Of a stretch of 64,000 nt of DNA, positions 1-13,285 are shown piece by piece. The translations under genes and the position numbers were made by a program. Under the pieces are notes generated by a model, which saw only the letters and a program-made list of their open reading frames with translations, had not been told where the DNA came from and searched no databases. Every line of letters starts with the position of its first letter. Position 1 is the stretch's first letter. Source of the DNA: Ashinkailepas kermadecensis (Eukaryota > Arthropoda > Thecostraca > Neolepadidae); assembly GCA_034440615.1 (NCBI GenBank), contig JAOTOM010004018.1, positions 1 to 64,000 on the forward strand, read 5' to 3'.

Positions 1-121
1 GGGAGGGAGGGAGGGAGAGAGGGATGGAGGGAGGGAGGGAGGGAGGGAGGAGGGAGGGGAGGGAGGGAGGAGGGAGGGAGGGAGGGAGGGAGGGAGGGAG
101 GGAGGGAGGGGAGAGAGAGAG

Positions 122-216
<95 letters not shown>

Positions 217-535
217 CAGAGACAGAGACAGAGACAGAGACAGAGACAGAGACAGAGACAGAGACAGAGACAGAGACAGAGACAGAGACAGAGACAGAGA
301 CAGAGACAGAGACAGAGACAGAGACAGAGACAGAGACAGAGACAGAGACAGAGACAGAGACAGAGACAGAGACAGAGACAGAGACAGAGACAGAGACAGA
401 GACAGAGACAGAGACAGAGACAGAGACAGAGACAGAGACAGAGACAGAGACAGAGACAGAGACAGAGACAGAGACAGAGACAGAGACAGAGACAGAGACA
501 GAGACAGAGACAGAGACAGAGACAGAGACAGAGAC

Positions 536-619
<84 letters not shown>

Positions 620-637
620 GGCAATGCTGGCGGTCTC
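1..637. repeat. Purine-rich microsatellite: (GGGA)n, (GA)n, (GAGACA)n, (GA)n
   Basis: The window opens in a compound simple repeat. Blocks follow in order: GGGA-type to about 110, GA to about 196, a regular GAGACA hexamer block to about 550, then GA to 618. The hexamer block is flanked by GA on both sides, which suggests it arose inside a GA tract. The long open frame across it is an artefact of low complexity. Confidence 0.97.
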
Positions 638-1441
638 TTAGCTGTAGCCGAAACCATCATGCGTGTTAACGTGACAATTTGCGATCGCTAACTTCTTTGT
701 TTCGTGCCAAACACGGGATTCTTAGGAAAAAGAGCACGTTTACTTCCACTTTAGTCAACAACTCCGAGCTTTCGAGTTATCGATTCTCAGGTCCCAGTGT
801 TCTTGTTTCTGTCGACGTAACGTCGCGTGGGCGAGCACTGTTCCCGGCACGCCACTTCCACTGTCTCGCGCCATTCTTACGCGCCACGTGCACCTGGCAT
901 GCCACTTCGGCTGTTTCGTGCCATTTTTGCGCGCCACGGTGGCGAATGAACTGCGATGCGACCGATAACCGACACCAGCTAGTGACATGGGCGGCGATGG
1001 GCGGCCGCGAACCTGTCGGCGGCGACGCGATTTCGACAGCGTCGTTGTGCCCACCGGCGGATCTAGGGGAGATGGGCCACGGGGCCATTGCTTCCCCGCA
1101 TAAGACCGATTTTCCCGAACTTTCGCACTAAAATGGCATTTCCTCGAATCTCAAAACATTGTATGAGGAAACTATTGTCTCAAACAGACTCACCGAATGT
1201 TAGCCGTTCAAATCTCAAGTGTTATTTTGTGGGGAAATCGGAGAATATTTTCCCCCATCCCCGAACCGGTCCAAAACCAACCTTCTGGATCCGCCGGTGA
1301 TTGCTCCCGACAGCAGCCGTCACGAAACGTCTCCCCCTGTCTCCCGTCTCCCACCGGGCGGTGGGACCGTAAGCGGTGGACGGCGGCGACAGATTGCGGA
1401 ACCAGACCGCAGACCGTCGCAGACCCGACTCGGCATTGGGC
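638..1441. other. Non-repetitive stretch with a two-copy 50-bp repeat at 846-941
   Basis: No gene is recognised. Around 846-941 there are two diverged copies of a roughly 50-bp unit beginning GGCAYGCCACTTC and ending GCGCCACG. Short open frames occur on both strands but resemble nothing I know. Confidence 0.5.
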
Positions 1442-1623
1442 AGATGTGCGTGCCGTGGGCGTCCGAGACTCGCGGCCACGCTGTGTCGCCTGTTCGGCCG
1501 GTTGGTGTGACGTGAGAGCCCGAGACTCGTGGACACGCTGTGTCGCCTGTTTGGCCGGTTGGTGTGACGTGAGAGCCGAAGACTCGCGGCCACGCTGTGT
1601 CGCCTGTTTGGCCGGTTGGTGGA
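1442..1623. repeat. 57-bp minisatellite, three copies
   Basis: Three tandem units of 57 bp, each containing GACTCGYGGMCACGCTGTGTCGCC followed by a TTGGCCGGTTGGTG-like end. The starts at 1465, 1522 and 1579 are exactly 57 bp apart. Because 57 is a multiple of three, the frames stay open across it. Confidence 0.9.
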
Positions 1624-1698
1624 TTTGGACTAGAAGAAATTCATAAATTGCGACATTGCCATCAGGGTGTTTGAAGGATCGCTTGCCCAGCACGGTCT

Positions 1699-1700
<2 letters not shown>

Positions 1701-1763
<63 letters not shown>
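1701..1763. repeat. (TA)n microsatellite
   Basis: Uninterrupted TA dinucleotide run of about 63 bp. Confidence 0.97.
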
Positions 1764-1766
<3 letters not shown>

Positions 1767-1869
1767 TCCACATCCTCTGAGTGTAATAATGCTGATCGGT
1801 TTAGATCTCAGTATCTGGCCAACAGATGAGCAGTGCAGCAGCGGCAACAGATGGCTCGTTCTTCTGTCA

Positions 1870-2800
1870 GATGAAACGTAGCACCAACACCGTTCACCCC
1901 ATCGCTTTGAAATTTGGCACACCCTCGCTCACGTCTCGTACCCTCGATCTGGCATATCTATATATATTTCTACATAAGGGCTCCATGTCTGCACATAATA
2001 TTCCAAGTGGGGTCGCACATAGGCTAATGGCAGTTTTCTATCATGACTTGTTTGGTCTTCTACCTCACACTCCTATTAATGGCTACCAGCATTCTGATTG
2101 CTCTGTTCCTAGGTCAGGTACATTGTTTTTCCGCTCTAAGGTCATTTCGAACTACCACACCTATACCTCCTTCATCTTCAATAACATTCAGTTCCCTACC
2201 TCCCATTGTATATACGAATGTGTCACCTCCAGTCCCCAGATGCATAACCATACACCCTTTTCATAGATGAAAGACATCTGCCATTGATCGGCCCACTGGC
2301 TTAGGTCCTGCAAGTCTAGTTAAATATTACTAGATAGATCGCTACTGTTGGTCACTCCTACCAGCTTGATGTCATCAGCAAATTTGAACACCCCATTCAC
2401 CAGCCCTACCTCAATGTTGTTCACAAAGATGATTAAGAGAAGTTGCCCCAGAACAGAGCCCTGTGGCGCCCCACTGAGAACATCCTTCCATACTAACTTG
2501 CGTTGTAACTCATCAACAGACATCAGAGAGCGATAGTGAGCGGCAGATGCTCACACTGGATCTCAGCATCATCCACTATCAGTATCCCAGGGGGTCTGAG
2601 CCGCTGCCTCTGCTACTTGCGATGCACATGCATAAACAACCTTCGCATATAAACTTTGATGATGACACAATTTACCGCAAAATTGACAGCTTCTCCTCAG
2701 CTTCGCTTCTCTCGGAAACTGATTTGCATCAGCTAGGTCGGATTTTTAGAAGCCTTGTCGAAACCGTTCAACGTGCAAATTGCCTCGGGTGGCACTGCAA
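1870..2800 (-). pseudogene. Decayed CR1-like LINE reverse transcriptase fragment
   Basis: Minus-strand remnant of a non-LTR retrotransposon ORF2. The clearest part, 2320-2523, reads DVLSGAPQGSVLGQLLLII and then KFADDIKLVG. These are the PQGS block and the FADD (YADD-type) catalytic block of reverse transcriptase. Continuing at lower coordinates, with frame changes and stops, one can read KCMVMHLG, ARNRAIRMLVAINRSVRYK and, near 1990-2040, LAYVRPHLEYYVQTWSPY. The same order of blocks occurs in the LINE at 21.6-23.4 kb. The 2560-2800 part only weakly matches the region before the catalytic core. Several stops and frameshifts make it non-functional. The plus-strand frame 1826-2266 is a shadow of it. 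Confidence 0.8.
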
Positions 2801-4224
2801 CAGCCATCAATATCAATTTATTTATCGTTGGAAAAAAGATGAAAAGACGGCTGGGGAGCACTCTCACTCTAACGTGATGTGACCTGGGCGATAATTTAGA
2901 ACAAAGGCCAATGTTCAAACCCAACATTGATATGACTGTCAACGAAAAAGATCGCCTGCACTTTCATTCTGTGTTTTAAAGAAGTTCGGATCACAGGATA
3001 TTCTAGCTCCTCATTTACGTACTCAATGCTGTAAGTGCAGGCGCGGTAAGTGCTCCACTACCCTCGTAGTCTGAGGCGTTCGCTTCCGGGGTCCGTGGGT
3101 AAGGTCGAAATTCGCACATCTGCACTTACAGCAGCTCCTTTTCAAGGTCAAATGAATTATTACGTAGTTGGACGGAAAGGGCCAAACGAGCTTAAGGTCG
3201 TTTATTTTCATGCAAAGCCCGTAGGATTAACATGATCATTATAAATACATTTTTGCAAGTATGTGCCCCAAGTGTGTGTACGGGAGACGGCAAACACTTC
3301 TCTTATCCCGGATAATTCGTCATTGCTTATTTTACAAACATTCTGGTGCGCAAAATGCATCGCTATGTGATATGCATTATCGTCTAATGTGCGGAATGCT
3401 ACCGTTCATGACGTTGACGTTATTCGGTTACATGTCGAGAATCATCCCCATTGCATTAGGTATGCACGACTGTTGGCCGCACTTTGAAGTTCAATGTCGT
3501 CAGGACTTGACAGGAGAAATTACACGCTTGGCCAACAGCAATACCATTAAACCAAAGTCAATCGTCTGGAGAATCTCCTGCAGATTTGCGTCTGGGAACT
3601 GTCTCCATGGTTGGATTACTACCTTCAAATTCAACGGGTCCCGGTGTCTGATCGTATCGACGCATACCCTACCTCAATTTATCCATCCTTCAGCTGGCAA
3701 TGGCATAGAGCGCATGTATTCCCTTAATTCGCTCGCCTTTTGCTGTTGCTACTGTCGCAGCGGATCTCCACTACCATTTATACGCATCAGGCCGCTGCAA
3801 GCGCAAATTCCGTCCAAACTGTGACAACTCGCCAACTTGCGACTAAACTCGCGCTCGCACATTGATAAGCGATGATGAACGAGCACATCACGCCGCCCTG
3901 AGCTACCCACCGGGTGCGTGGCCAGCAGCACCAGCCCGACGACAGCCACGGTGCTGACGTGCTAGTACCTCACGACCCGGGCGGTCCACGTCGCCGCCTC
4001 AGGCCATCCGATAGGTCGCATCTCAAATGGCACCTCAAATTGAGGATCAAATCCGCGCTCGGCAGGCGCAGAGCCGCCGAGAGTGTGGATCGATGCGCAA
4101 TCGGGCGCGCCGAAAAGTGCTGAGAATTGTGGAGACTGGAGACGCCTTGAAGCTGTTTCTTGCCTAGGAGCGCCATAGGGCTAACGTAATAGTACTTCGA
4201 CATTGTGAGGAAGAAAAGGCTCCA
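2801..4224. other. Unassigned sequence
   Basis: No recognisable gene, repeat or transposon end was seen. The longest open frame, 3261-3824 on the plus strand (187 codons), has no motif I recognise and no convincing splice context. Confidence 0.4.
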
Positions 4225-4388
4225 GCTCTTTTACGACGCATTCGGCTGCTAGCCCGCATTGCGTCGCCAACCTGTGACGCCCATTGGCCGCGGAAAGACT
4301 CGGCAAACCCACCGGTTGTAGGTTCCGAACCCGCAGTCTCACGATCAAGAGTTGAACGCCTTACCGACTGGGCCGCCGCGACCTCGGC
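4225..4388 (-). mobile_element. tRNA-derived SINE (copy 1)
   Basis: Read on the minus strand it starts with a tRNA-like head. An A-box-like GGCCCAGTCGGTAAGGCG (near 4360-4378) and a B-box-like GCGGGTTCGGAACC (near 4320-4334) are visible. After the head comes a non-tRNA core, CGCGGCCAATGGGCG, then CAGGTTGGCGACGC. The copy at 15262-15418 has the same core. The 3' part ends near GCGTCGTAAAA. I saw no clear target-site duplication. The head could only be a pseudo-tRNA, but the shared downstream core argues for a SINE. Confidence 0.75.
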
Positions 4389-4579
4389 AGTGTGTGTGGG
4401 CAGCTGACCCCACTGTGGGCAGCTGACCCACTGCCCCAAATGTGCGCTGCTATCACCACTGGGCATCCTTCACGCACAGGAAATGGCCGCCGAGGGTGAC
4501 CGCGCCGATGCAGATTGACGCAAAGCAGCTTGGCGGGAACTGGTCCCGGTCTCCGGATACGGTGGAAGCAGCGCCATCC

Positions 4580-7500
4580 CGGGAGGGCAATGCTGGCGTA
4601 CAGCGTGACTGATCGACCGGCCGGTTATCTGGCCTGCGTGGCGCGGTGACTGGCAGCACCATCATCCTGGACGTGGAATGGTGGCGTACAGTGTGGCCGG
4701 CCGGTTATTTGGGTTGTGTGGCGCGGTGACTGTGGCAGTACCTGGAGGTGGAATGATGGCGTACAGTGTGGCCGGCCGGTTATTTGGGTTGCGTGGCGCG
4801 GTGACTGTGGCAGTACCTGGAGGTGGAATGATGGCGTACAGTGTGGCCGGCCGGTTATTTGGGTTGTGTGGCGCGGTGACTGTGGCAGTACCTGGAGGTG
4901 GAATGATGGCGTACAGTGTGGCCGGCCGGTTATTTGGGTTGTGTGGCGCGGTGACTGTGACATTATCTGGAGGTGGAATGATGGCGTACAGTGTGACTGG
5001 TCGGTTATTTGGGTTGTGTGGCGCGGTGACTGTGACATTATCTGGAGGTGGAATGATGGCGTACAGTGTGACTGGTCGGTTATTTGGCCTGCGTGGCGCG
5101 GTGACTGTGGCAGTACCTGGAGGTGGAATGATGGCGTACAGTGTGGCCGGCCGGTTATTTGGGTTGTGTGGCGCGGTGACTGTGACATTATCTGGAGGTG
5201 GAATGATGGCGTACAGTGTGACTGGTCGGTTATTTGGGTTGTGTGGCGCGGTGACTGTGGCAGTACCTGGAGGTGGAATGATGGCGTACAGTGTGACTGG
5301 TCGGTTATTTGGGTTGTGTGGCGCGGTGACTGTGACATTATCTGGAGGTGGAATGATGGCGTACAGTGTGACTGGTCGGATATTTGGGTTGTGTGGCGCG
5401 GTGACTGTGACATTATCTGGAGGTGGAATGATGGCGTACAGTGTGGCCGGCCGGTTATTTGGGTTGTGTGGCGCGGTGACTGTGACATTATCTGGAGGTG
5501 GAATGATGGCGTACAGTGTGACTGGTCGGATATTTGGGTTGTGTGGCGCGGTGACTGTGACATTATCTGGAGGTGGAATGATGGCGTACAGTGTGACTGG
5601 TCGGTTATTTGGGTTGTGTGGCGCGGTGACTGTGACATTATCTGGAGGTGGAATGATGGCGTACAGTGTGACTGGTCGGTTATTTGGGTTGTGTGGCGCC
5701 GTGACTGTGACATTATCTGGAGGTGGAATGATGGCGTACAGTGTGGCCGGCCGGTTATTTGGGTTGTGTGGCGCGGTGACTGTGACATTATCTGGAGGTG
5801 GAATGATGGCGTACAGTGTGACTGGTCGGTTATTTGGGTTGTGTGGCGCGGTGACTGTGACATTATCTGGAGGTGGAATGGTGGCGTACAGTGTGGCTGG
5901 TCGGTTATTTGGGTTGTGTGGCGCGGTGACTGTGACATTATCTGGAGGTGGAATGATGGCGTACAGTGTGACTGGTCGGTTATTTGGGTTGTGTGGCGCG
6001 GTGACTGTGACATTATCTGGAGGTGGAATGATGGCGTACAGTGTGGCTGGTCGGTTATTTGGGTTGTGTGGCGCGGTGACTGTGACATTATCTGGAGGTG
6101 GAATGATGGCGTACAGTGTGACTGGTCGGTTATTTGGGTTGTGTGGCGCGGTGACTGTGACATTATCTGGAGGTGGAATGATGGCGTACAGTGTGACTGG
6201 TCGGTTATTTGGGTTGTGTGGCGCGGTGACTGTGACATTATCTTGAGGTGGAATGATGGCGTACAGTGTGACTGGTCGGTTATTTGGGTTGTGTGGCGCG
6301 GTGACTGTGACATTATCTGGAGGTGGAATGATGGCGTACAGTGTGACTGGTCGGTTATTTGGGTTGTGTGGCGCGGTGACTGTGACATTATCTTGAGGTG
6401 GAATGATGGCGTACAGTGTGACTGGTCGGTTATTTGGGTTGTGTGGCGCGGTGACTGTGACATTATCTGGAGGTGGAATGATGGCGTACAGTGTGACTGG
6501 TCGGTTATTTGGGTTGTGTGGCGCGGTGACTGTGACATTATCTGGAGGTGGAATGATGGCGTACAGTGTGACTGGTCGGTTATTTGGGTTGTGTGGCGCG
6601 GTGACTGTGACATTATCTTGAGGTGGAATGATGGCGTACAGTGTGACTGGTCGGTTATTTGGGTTGTGTGGCGCGGTGACTGTGACATTATCTGGAGGTG
6701 GAATGATGGCGTACAGTGTGACTGGTCGGTTATTTGGGTTGTGTGGCGCGGTGACTGTGACATTATCTGGAGGTGGAATGATGGCGTACAGTGTGACTGG
6801 TCGGTTATTTGGATTGTGTGGCGCGGTGACTGTGACATTATCTGGAGGTGGAATGATGGCGTACAGTGTGACTGGTCGGTTATTTGGATTGTGTGGCGCG
6901 GTGACTGTGACATTATCTGGAGGTGGAATGATGGCGTACAGTGTGACTGGTCGGTTATTTGGGTTGTGTGGCGCGGTGACTGTGACATTATCTGGAGGTG
7001 GAATGATGGCGTACAGTGTGACTGGTCGGTTATTTGGGTTGTGTGGCGCGGTGACTGTGACATTATCTGGAGGTGGAATGATGGCGTACAGTGTGACTGG
7101 TCGGTTATTTGGGTTGTGTGGCGCCGTGACTGTGACATTATCTGGAGGTGGAATGATGGCGTACAGTGTGGCCGGCCGGTTATTTGGGTTGTGTGGCGCG
7201 GTGACTGTGACATTATCTGGAGGTGGAATGATGGCGTACAGTGTGACTGGTCGGTTATTTGGGTTGTGTGGCGCGGTGACTGTGACATTATCTGGAGGTG
7301 GAATGGTGGCGTACAGTGTGGCTGGTCGGTTATTTGGGTTGTGTGGCGCGGTGACTGTGACATTATCTGGAGGTGGAATGATGGCGTACAGTGTGACTGG
7401 TCGGTTATTTGGGTTGTGTGGCGCGGTGACTGTGACATTATCTGGAGGTGGAATGATGGCGTACAGTGTGGCTGGTCGGTTATTTGGGTTGTGTGGCGCG

Positions 7501-10500
7501 GTGACTGTGACATTATCTGGAGGTGGAATGATGGCGTACAGTGTGACTGGTCGGTTATTTGGGTTGTGTGGCGCGGTGACTGTGACATTATCTGGAGGTG
7601 GAATGATGGCGTACAGTGTGACTGGTCGGTTATTTGGGTTGTGTGGCGCGGTGACTGTGACATTATCTTGAGGTGGAATGATGGCGTACAGTGTGACTGG
7701 TCGGTTATTTGGGTTGTGTGGCGCGGTGACTGTGACATTATCTGGAGGTGGAATGATGGCGTACAGTGTGACTGGTCGGTTATTTGGGTTGTGTGGCGCG
7801 GTGACTGTGACATTATCTTGAGGTGGAATGATGGCGTACAGTGTGACTGGTCGGTTATTTGGGTTGTGTGGCGCGGTGACTGTGACATTATCTGGAGGTG
7901 GAATGATGGCGTACAGTGTGACTGGTCGGTTATTTGGGTTGTGTGGCGCGGTGACTGTGACATTATCTGGAGGTGGAATGATGGCGTACAGTGTGACTGG
8001 TCGGTTATTTGGGTTGTGTGGCGCGGTGACTGTGACATTATCTTGAGGTGGAATGATGGCGTACAGTGTGACTGGTCGGTTATTTGGGTTGTGTGGCGCG
8101 GTGACTGTGACATTATCTGGAGGTGGAATGATGGCGTACAGTGTGACTGGTCGGTTATTTGGGTTGTGTGGCGCGGTGACTGTGACATTATCTGGAGGTG
8201 GAATGATGGCGTACAGTGTGACTGGTCGGTTATTTGGATTGTGTGGCGCGGTGACTGTGACATTATCTGGAGGTGGAATGATGGCGTACAGTGTGACTGG
8301 TCGGTTATTTGGATTGTGTGGCGCGGTGACTGTGACATTATCTGGAGGTGGAATGATGGCGTACAGTGTGACTGGTCGGTTATTTGGGTTGTGTGGCGCG
8401 GTGACTGTGACATTATCTGGAGGTGGAATGATGGCGTACAGTGTGACTGGTCGGTTATTTGGGTTGTGTGGCGCGGTGACTGTGACATTATCTGGAGGTG
8501 GAATGATGGCGTACAGTGTGACTGGTCGGTTATTTGGATTGTGTGGCGCGGTGACTGTGACATTATCTGGAGGTGGAATGATGGCGTACAGTGTGACTGG
8601 TCGGTTATTTGGATTGTGTGGCGCGGTGACTGTGACATTATCTGGAGGTGGAATGATGGCGTACAGTGTGACTGGTCGGTTATTTGGGTTGTGTGGCGCG
8701 GTGACTGTGACATTATCTGGAGGTGGAATGATGGCGTACAGTGTGACTGGTCGGTTATTTGGGTTGTGTGGCGCGGTGACTGTGACATTATCTGGAGGTG
8801 GAATGATGGCGTACAGTGTGACTGGTCGGTTATTTGGGTTGTGTGGCGCGGTGACTGTGACATTATCTGGAGGTGGAATGATGGCGTACAGTGTGACTGG
8901 TCGGTTATTTGGGTTGTGTGGCGCGGTGACTGTGACATTATCTGGAGGTGGAATGATGGCGTACAGTGTGACTGGTCGGTTATTTGGGTTGTGTGGCGCG
9001 GTGACTGTGACATTATCTGGAGGTGGAATGATGGCGTACAGTGTGACTGGTCGGTTATTTGGGTTGTGTGGCGCGGTGACTGTGACATTATCTGGAGGTG
9101 GAATGGTGGCGTACAGTATGGCTGGTCGGTTATTTGGGTTGTGTGGCGCGGTGACTGTGACATTATCTGGAGGTGGAATGATGGCGTACAGTGTGGCTGG
9201 TCGGTTATTTGGGTTGTGTGGCGCGGTGACTGTGACATTATCTGGAGGTGGAATGGTGGCGTACAGTGTGGCTGGTCGGTTATTTGGGTTGTGTGGCGCG
9301 GTGACTGTGGCAGTACCTGGAGGTGGAATGATGGCGTACAGTGTGACTGGTCGGTTATTTGGGTTGTGTGGCGCGGTGACTGTGACATTATCTGGAGGTG
9401 GAATGATGGCGTACAGTGTGACTGGTCGGATATTTGGGTTGTGTGGCGCGGTGACTGTGACATTATCTGGAGGTGGAATGATGGCGTACAGTGTGACTGG
9501 TCGGATATTTGGGTTGTGTGGCGCGGTGACTGTGACATTATCTGGAGGTGGAATGATGGCGTACAGTGTGACTGGTCGGATATTTGGGTTGTGTGGCGCG
9601 GTGACTGTGACATTATCTGGAGGTGGAATGATGGCGTACAGTGTGGCCGGCCGGTTATTTGGGTTGTGTGGCGCGGTGACTGTGACATTATCTGGAGGTG
9701 GAATGATGGCGTACAGTGTGACCGGTCGGATATTTGGGTTGTGTGGCGCGGTGACTGTGACATTATCTGGAGGTGGAATGATGGCGTACAGTGTGGCCGG
9801 CCGGTTATTTGGGTTGTGTGGCGCGGTGACTGTGACATTATCTGGAGGTGGAATGATGGCGTACAGTGTGGCCGGCCGGTTATTTGGGTTGTGTGGCGCG
9901 GTGACTGTGGCATTATCTGGAGGTGGAATGATGGCGTACAGTGTGACTGGTCGGATATTTGGGTTGTGTGGCGCGGTGACTGTGACATTATCTGGAGGTG
10001 GAATGATGGCGTACAGTGTGGCCGGCCGGTTATTTGGGTTGTGTGGCGCGGTGACTGTGACATTATCTGGAGGTGGAATGGTGGCGTACAGTGTGACTGG
10101 TCGGTTATTTGGGTTGTGTGGCGCGGTGACTGTGACATTATCTGGAGGTGGATGATGGGTGGCTGGTCGGTTATTTGGGTTGTGTGGCGCGGTGACTGTG
10201 GCATTATCTGGAGGTGGAATGATGGTAGTGTGACTGGTCGGTTATTTGGGTTGTGTGGCGCGGTGACTGTGACATTATCTGGAGGTGGAATGATGGCGTA
10301 CAGTGTGGCTGGTCGGTTATTTGGGTTGTGTGGCGCGGGGACTGTGACATTATCTGGAGGTGGAATGATGGCGTACAGTGTGACTGGTCGGTTATTTGGG
10401 TTGTGTGGCGCGGTGACTGTGACATTATCTGGAGGTGGAATGATGGCGTACAGTGTGACTGGTCGGTTATTCGGGTCGTATGGCACGGTGACTGGCAGTG
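4580..10500. repeat. 75-bp satellite array, about 79 units, with higher-order structure
   Basis: Head-to-tail 75-bp units with the core GATGGCGTACAGTGTG, then a variable ACTGGTCGG or GCCGGCCGG segment, TTATTTGGGTTGTGTGGCGCGGTGACTGTG, and either ACATTATC or GCAGTACC. Units with GCCGGCC and GCAGTACC cluster at the edges and the centre is more uniform. Diagnostic variants recur exactly 1425 bp (19 units) apart, giving a two-copy higher-order repeat over about 5.6-8.45 kb. The unit is 25 codons long and lacks stops, so frames of over 1900 codons run along both strands. I regard these as artefacts. Confidence 0.97.
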
Positions 10501-10537
10501 TGACTGAAAAGTAGCATCATGGGAGGTGAGTGTTGGG

Positions 10538-11286
10538 CAAGGGTGTAGGATCCTATTCAGTTGAGAGGGCTGCAGACCCCCCCCAAACTTTGGAAGTCAA
10601 ATCCATGAAAAATTCAAGCAATGCAGCATAAATGTAGAGTACGACTTACTACTCGTGTTCAACCTAGGTAGGTGTAAGATAGCCAACAATTTCTAATGAG
10701 TGGTGACGATATTCTCGCGGTTCTTCTAAGTATTCTTTAGTATTGTGGTGACTGTCCTCTATGATAAATTGAAATAGTACAAGCAATCTTGTTTTACGTT
10801 TTCTCAAATAGATAATCACACTGGTCATTTAGCACTGATCGCAATGTGGGGTTTGCCATGATGGTTATATGTTTTTTTTTGTTTTTTCGTACTGATTTTA
10901 ATCAGTCTTGATCGACGGAAATTTGACGTAACATATAAATATCATGAAAACAATAATGAAATTAGGCACAATGCAAAGCGAAAGGAGAAGAAGTCGTTTC
11001 GGCACTAAGTGGATTCTCCAAATTCGGTAGTAGTTCTTCGATTAACCATTTCCTGATTATTTTGTCCCCGGATAGGCTAAGTTAAAGGGAAACTGGAAAA
11101 GGAAAATCATATTGAGGAAATGAATGGTTTTTTCAAGATGGCAACACAAAATGGCCTAAATCCGGGGAGAAATTGGTATTTGGGGTACCCTAGTTTGGGA
11201 TTTCACTGTTTTTCTATCGTACCCGACCCAGGGCTGAGCCCCCACCACCACCCCACCCCAACTGATCTTGCGATCCTACACCCCTG
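10538..11286. mobile_element. Non-autonomous hAT-like DNA transposon, 749 bp
   Basis: The left end is CAAGGGTGTAGGATC and the right end is its near-perfect inverse, read as CAGGGGTGTAGGATC. A second matched block, CAGTTG, lies a few bases inside each end. The flanks are GTGTTGGG (10530-10537) and GTGCTGGG (11287-11294), an 8-bp target duplication with one difference, which is the hAT-type length. There is no transposase frame inside, only AT-rich sequence, a poly-T run and C-rich subterminal stretches. It inserted immediately beyond the edge of the 75-bp array. Confidence 0.85.
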
Positions 11287-11299
11287 GTGCTGGGAGATG

Positions 11300-12430
11300 G
11301 TAGGTGCCTAGTTGATGGAATATATCAGCTGTGGTATAATAGACTGCAGGCACTATTAATCTGGTACCGATTGGGTTTCTGGCACACACTGGGTTCTTGG
11401 CACCGGAAGTGATCTAAGATGACGTCCGGGGCGATTTTTTAAAAGTAGAGGTGTAGAATTTATGGCCGGAGAAGTACTGAAAACTTTAAGGCTTGGTTCT
11501 CGGGTTACCTGGAAAAGTAGCAGGGCGCGCTGATCGCCCCTCCACCGCCTTCGATTCATGCCGGGCTAACGTGACTGTTCGACCTTTCACGCATAAGATG
11601 CAACGTGTTTAAGCGCTGTTGCGTACAAGCGATCAAATCACCTAAAATATAATCATGTAGTGGAACAAACGGCGTTAGTCCCAAGAAAAAGACCCATACC
11701 GAACTGGAAAAATATCACATACGGAAATTGTGATCAGCTTGTAGGAAATAGATCACTCGGCACATTCTGCGCCCTGTCGCCATCTACCACCACCGCTGGA
11801 TAATGTCGAAAAGCAGTGATATCCCAGGGGATACACAAACGACAAGAAATGTGCCGCAGCGGAAAAGGAATCACATCCTCCACTTTTTTATTTTACTTCT
11901 AATCCTAAAGAATGTCATTGGCATCTATTATGTGACATGATTTTCCATACCATGAAGAATACAGAAAATGTAATCACCAAATTTGATTGCAGTGAACAAG
12001 CAAGGGCCTGCACATGGCCAAATCAGAATAGAAGGAAAATATACACCTCATGCCATTTACCATTCATTGCACCTTCGACATGTTGGATGATTGCTTCCAC
12101 GCTTTTCGAGATGACAAGCACTCGTTCATTTCAGTCACGCACGAATGCCGTAAGTTTTCACTTGTGTGAACACAATTATTCCACATCATGAACTATGAAG
12201 TATCATATACTTGTATCTTCATAAATAATCCTGCATTGGTCTAAATCACGGAATGCAGCATTTTGCACCACTTTTTGTGCTACAGCAATCCAGACCTCAG
12301 AAAGAAAGAATAACTAAATGCAGCATGGTTCCGAAACTGCCGCCCGTGCACATAAGCACACCTGGTATACACTTGAATAACTACCTCTATTTTTAATATG
12401 CATGGAAAGAAATATCAGATACCGATATAT
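11300..12430. other. Unassigned AT-rich sequence
   Basis: No supported gene or repeat. The short frames at 11356-11559 (-) and 11937-12191 (+) show no recognisable domain. Confidence 0.4.
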
Positions 12431-12973
<543 letters not shown>

Positions 12974-13207
12974 CGTTGTGAGGTATGCATGTTTCAACGT
13001 TCGTTCTACACCTATATTTGTTATACAAATATGCCTAACATGCATGTGGAATGTGCCATCTATGTTGAACCCGAATCAATCATAAATTGAAATGGTCGCA
13101 AAAATCCTTGAGCCCATCGCCAAACAGTGCAATCCCATTTCAACGGCCCAATGTTAGTTAGCTGCCAGTATTGGTGAAGCGTGCCGCCGCACACAGAACC
13201 GGCTCAG

Positions 13208-13285
13208 CGGCCGAGAGCAGCTGAGAGCAGCTGAGAGCAGCTGAGAGCAGCTAAGAGCAGCTGAGAGCAGCCGAGAGCAGCCAAG
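13208..13285. repeat. 10-bp minisatellite (AGCTGAGAGC)n
   Basis: About seven copies of a 10-bp unit with CTAAG and CCGAG variants. Confidence 0.93.

Noticed and set aside
4580..10500. CRISPR array
   Set aside because: Units are contiguous without unique spacers and the genome is eukaryotic.
4625..10514. Open frames of over 1900 codons on both strands in the 75-bp array as giant repeat proteins
   Set aside because: The unit is 25 codons and lacks stops in several frames, so length alone means nothing. Frames are open on both strands and variants do not favour silent changes in any one frame.
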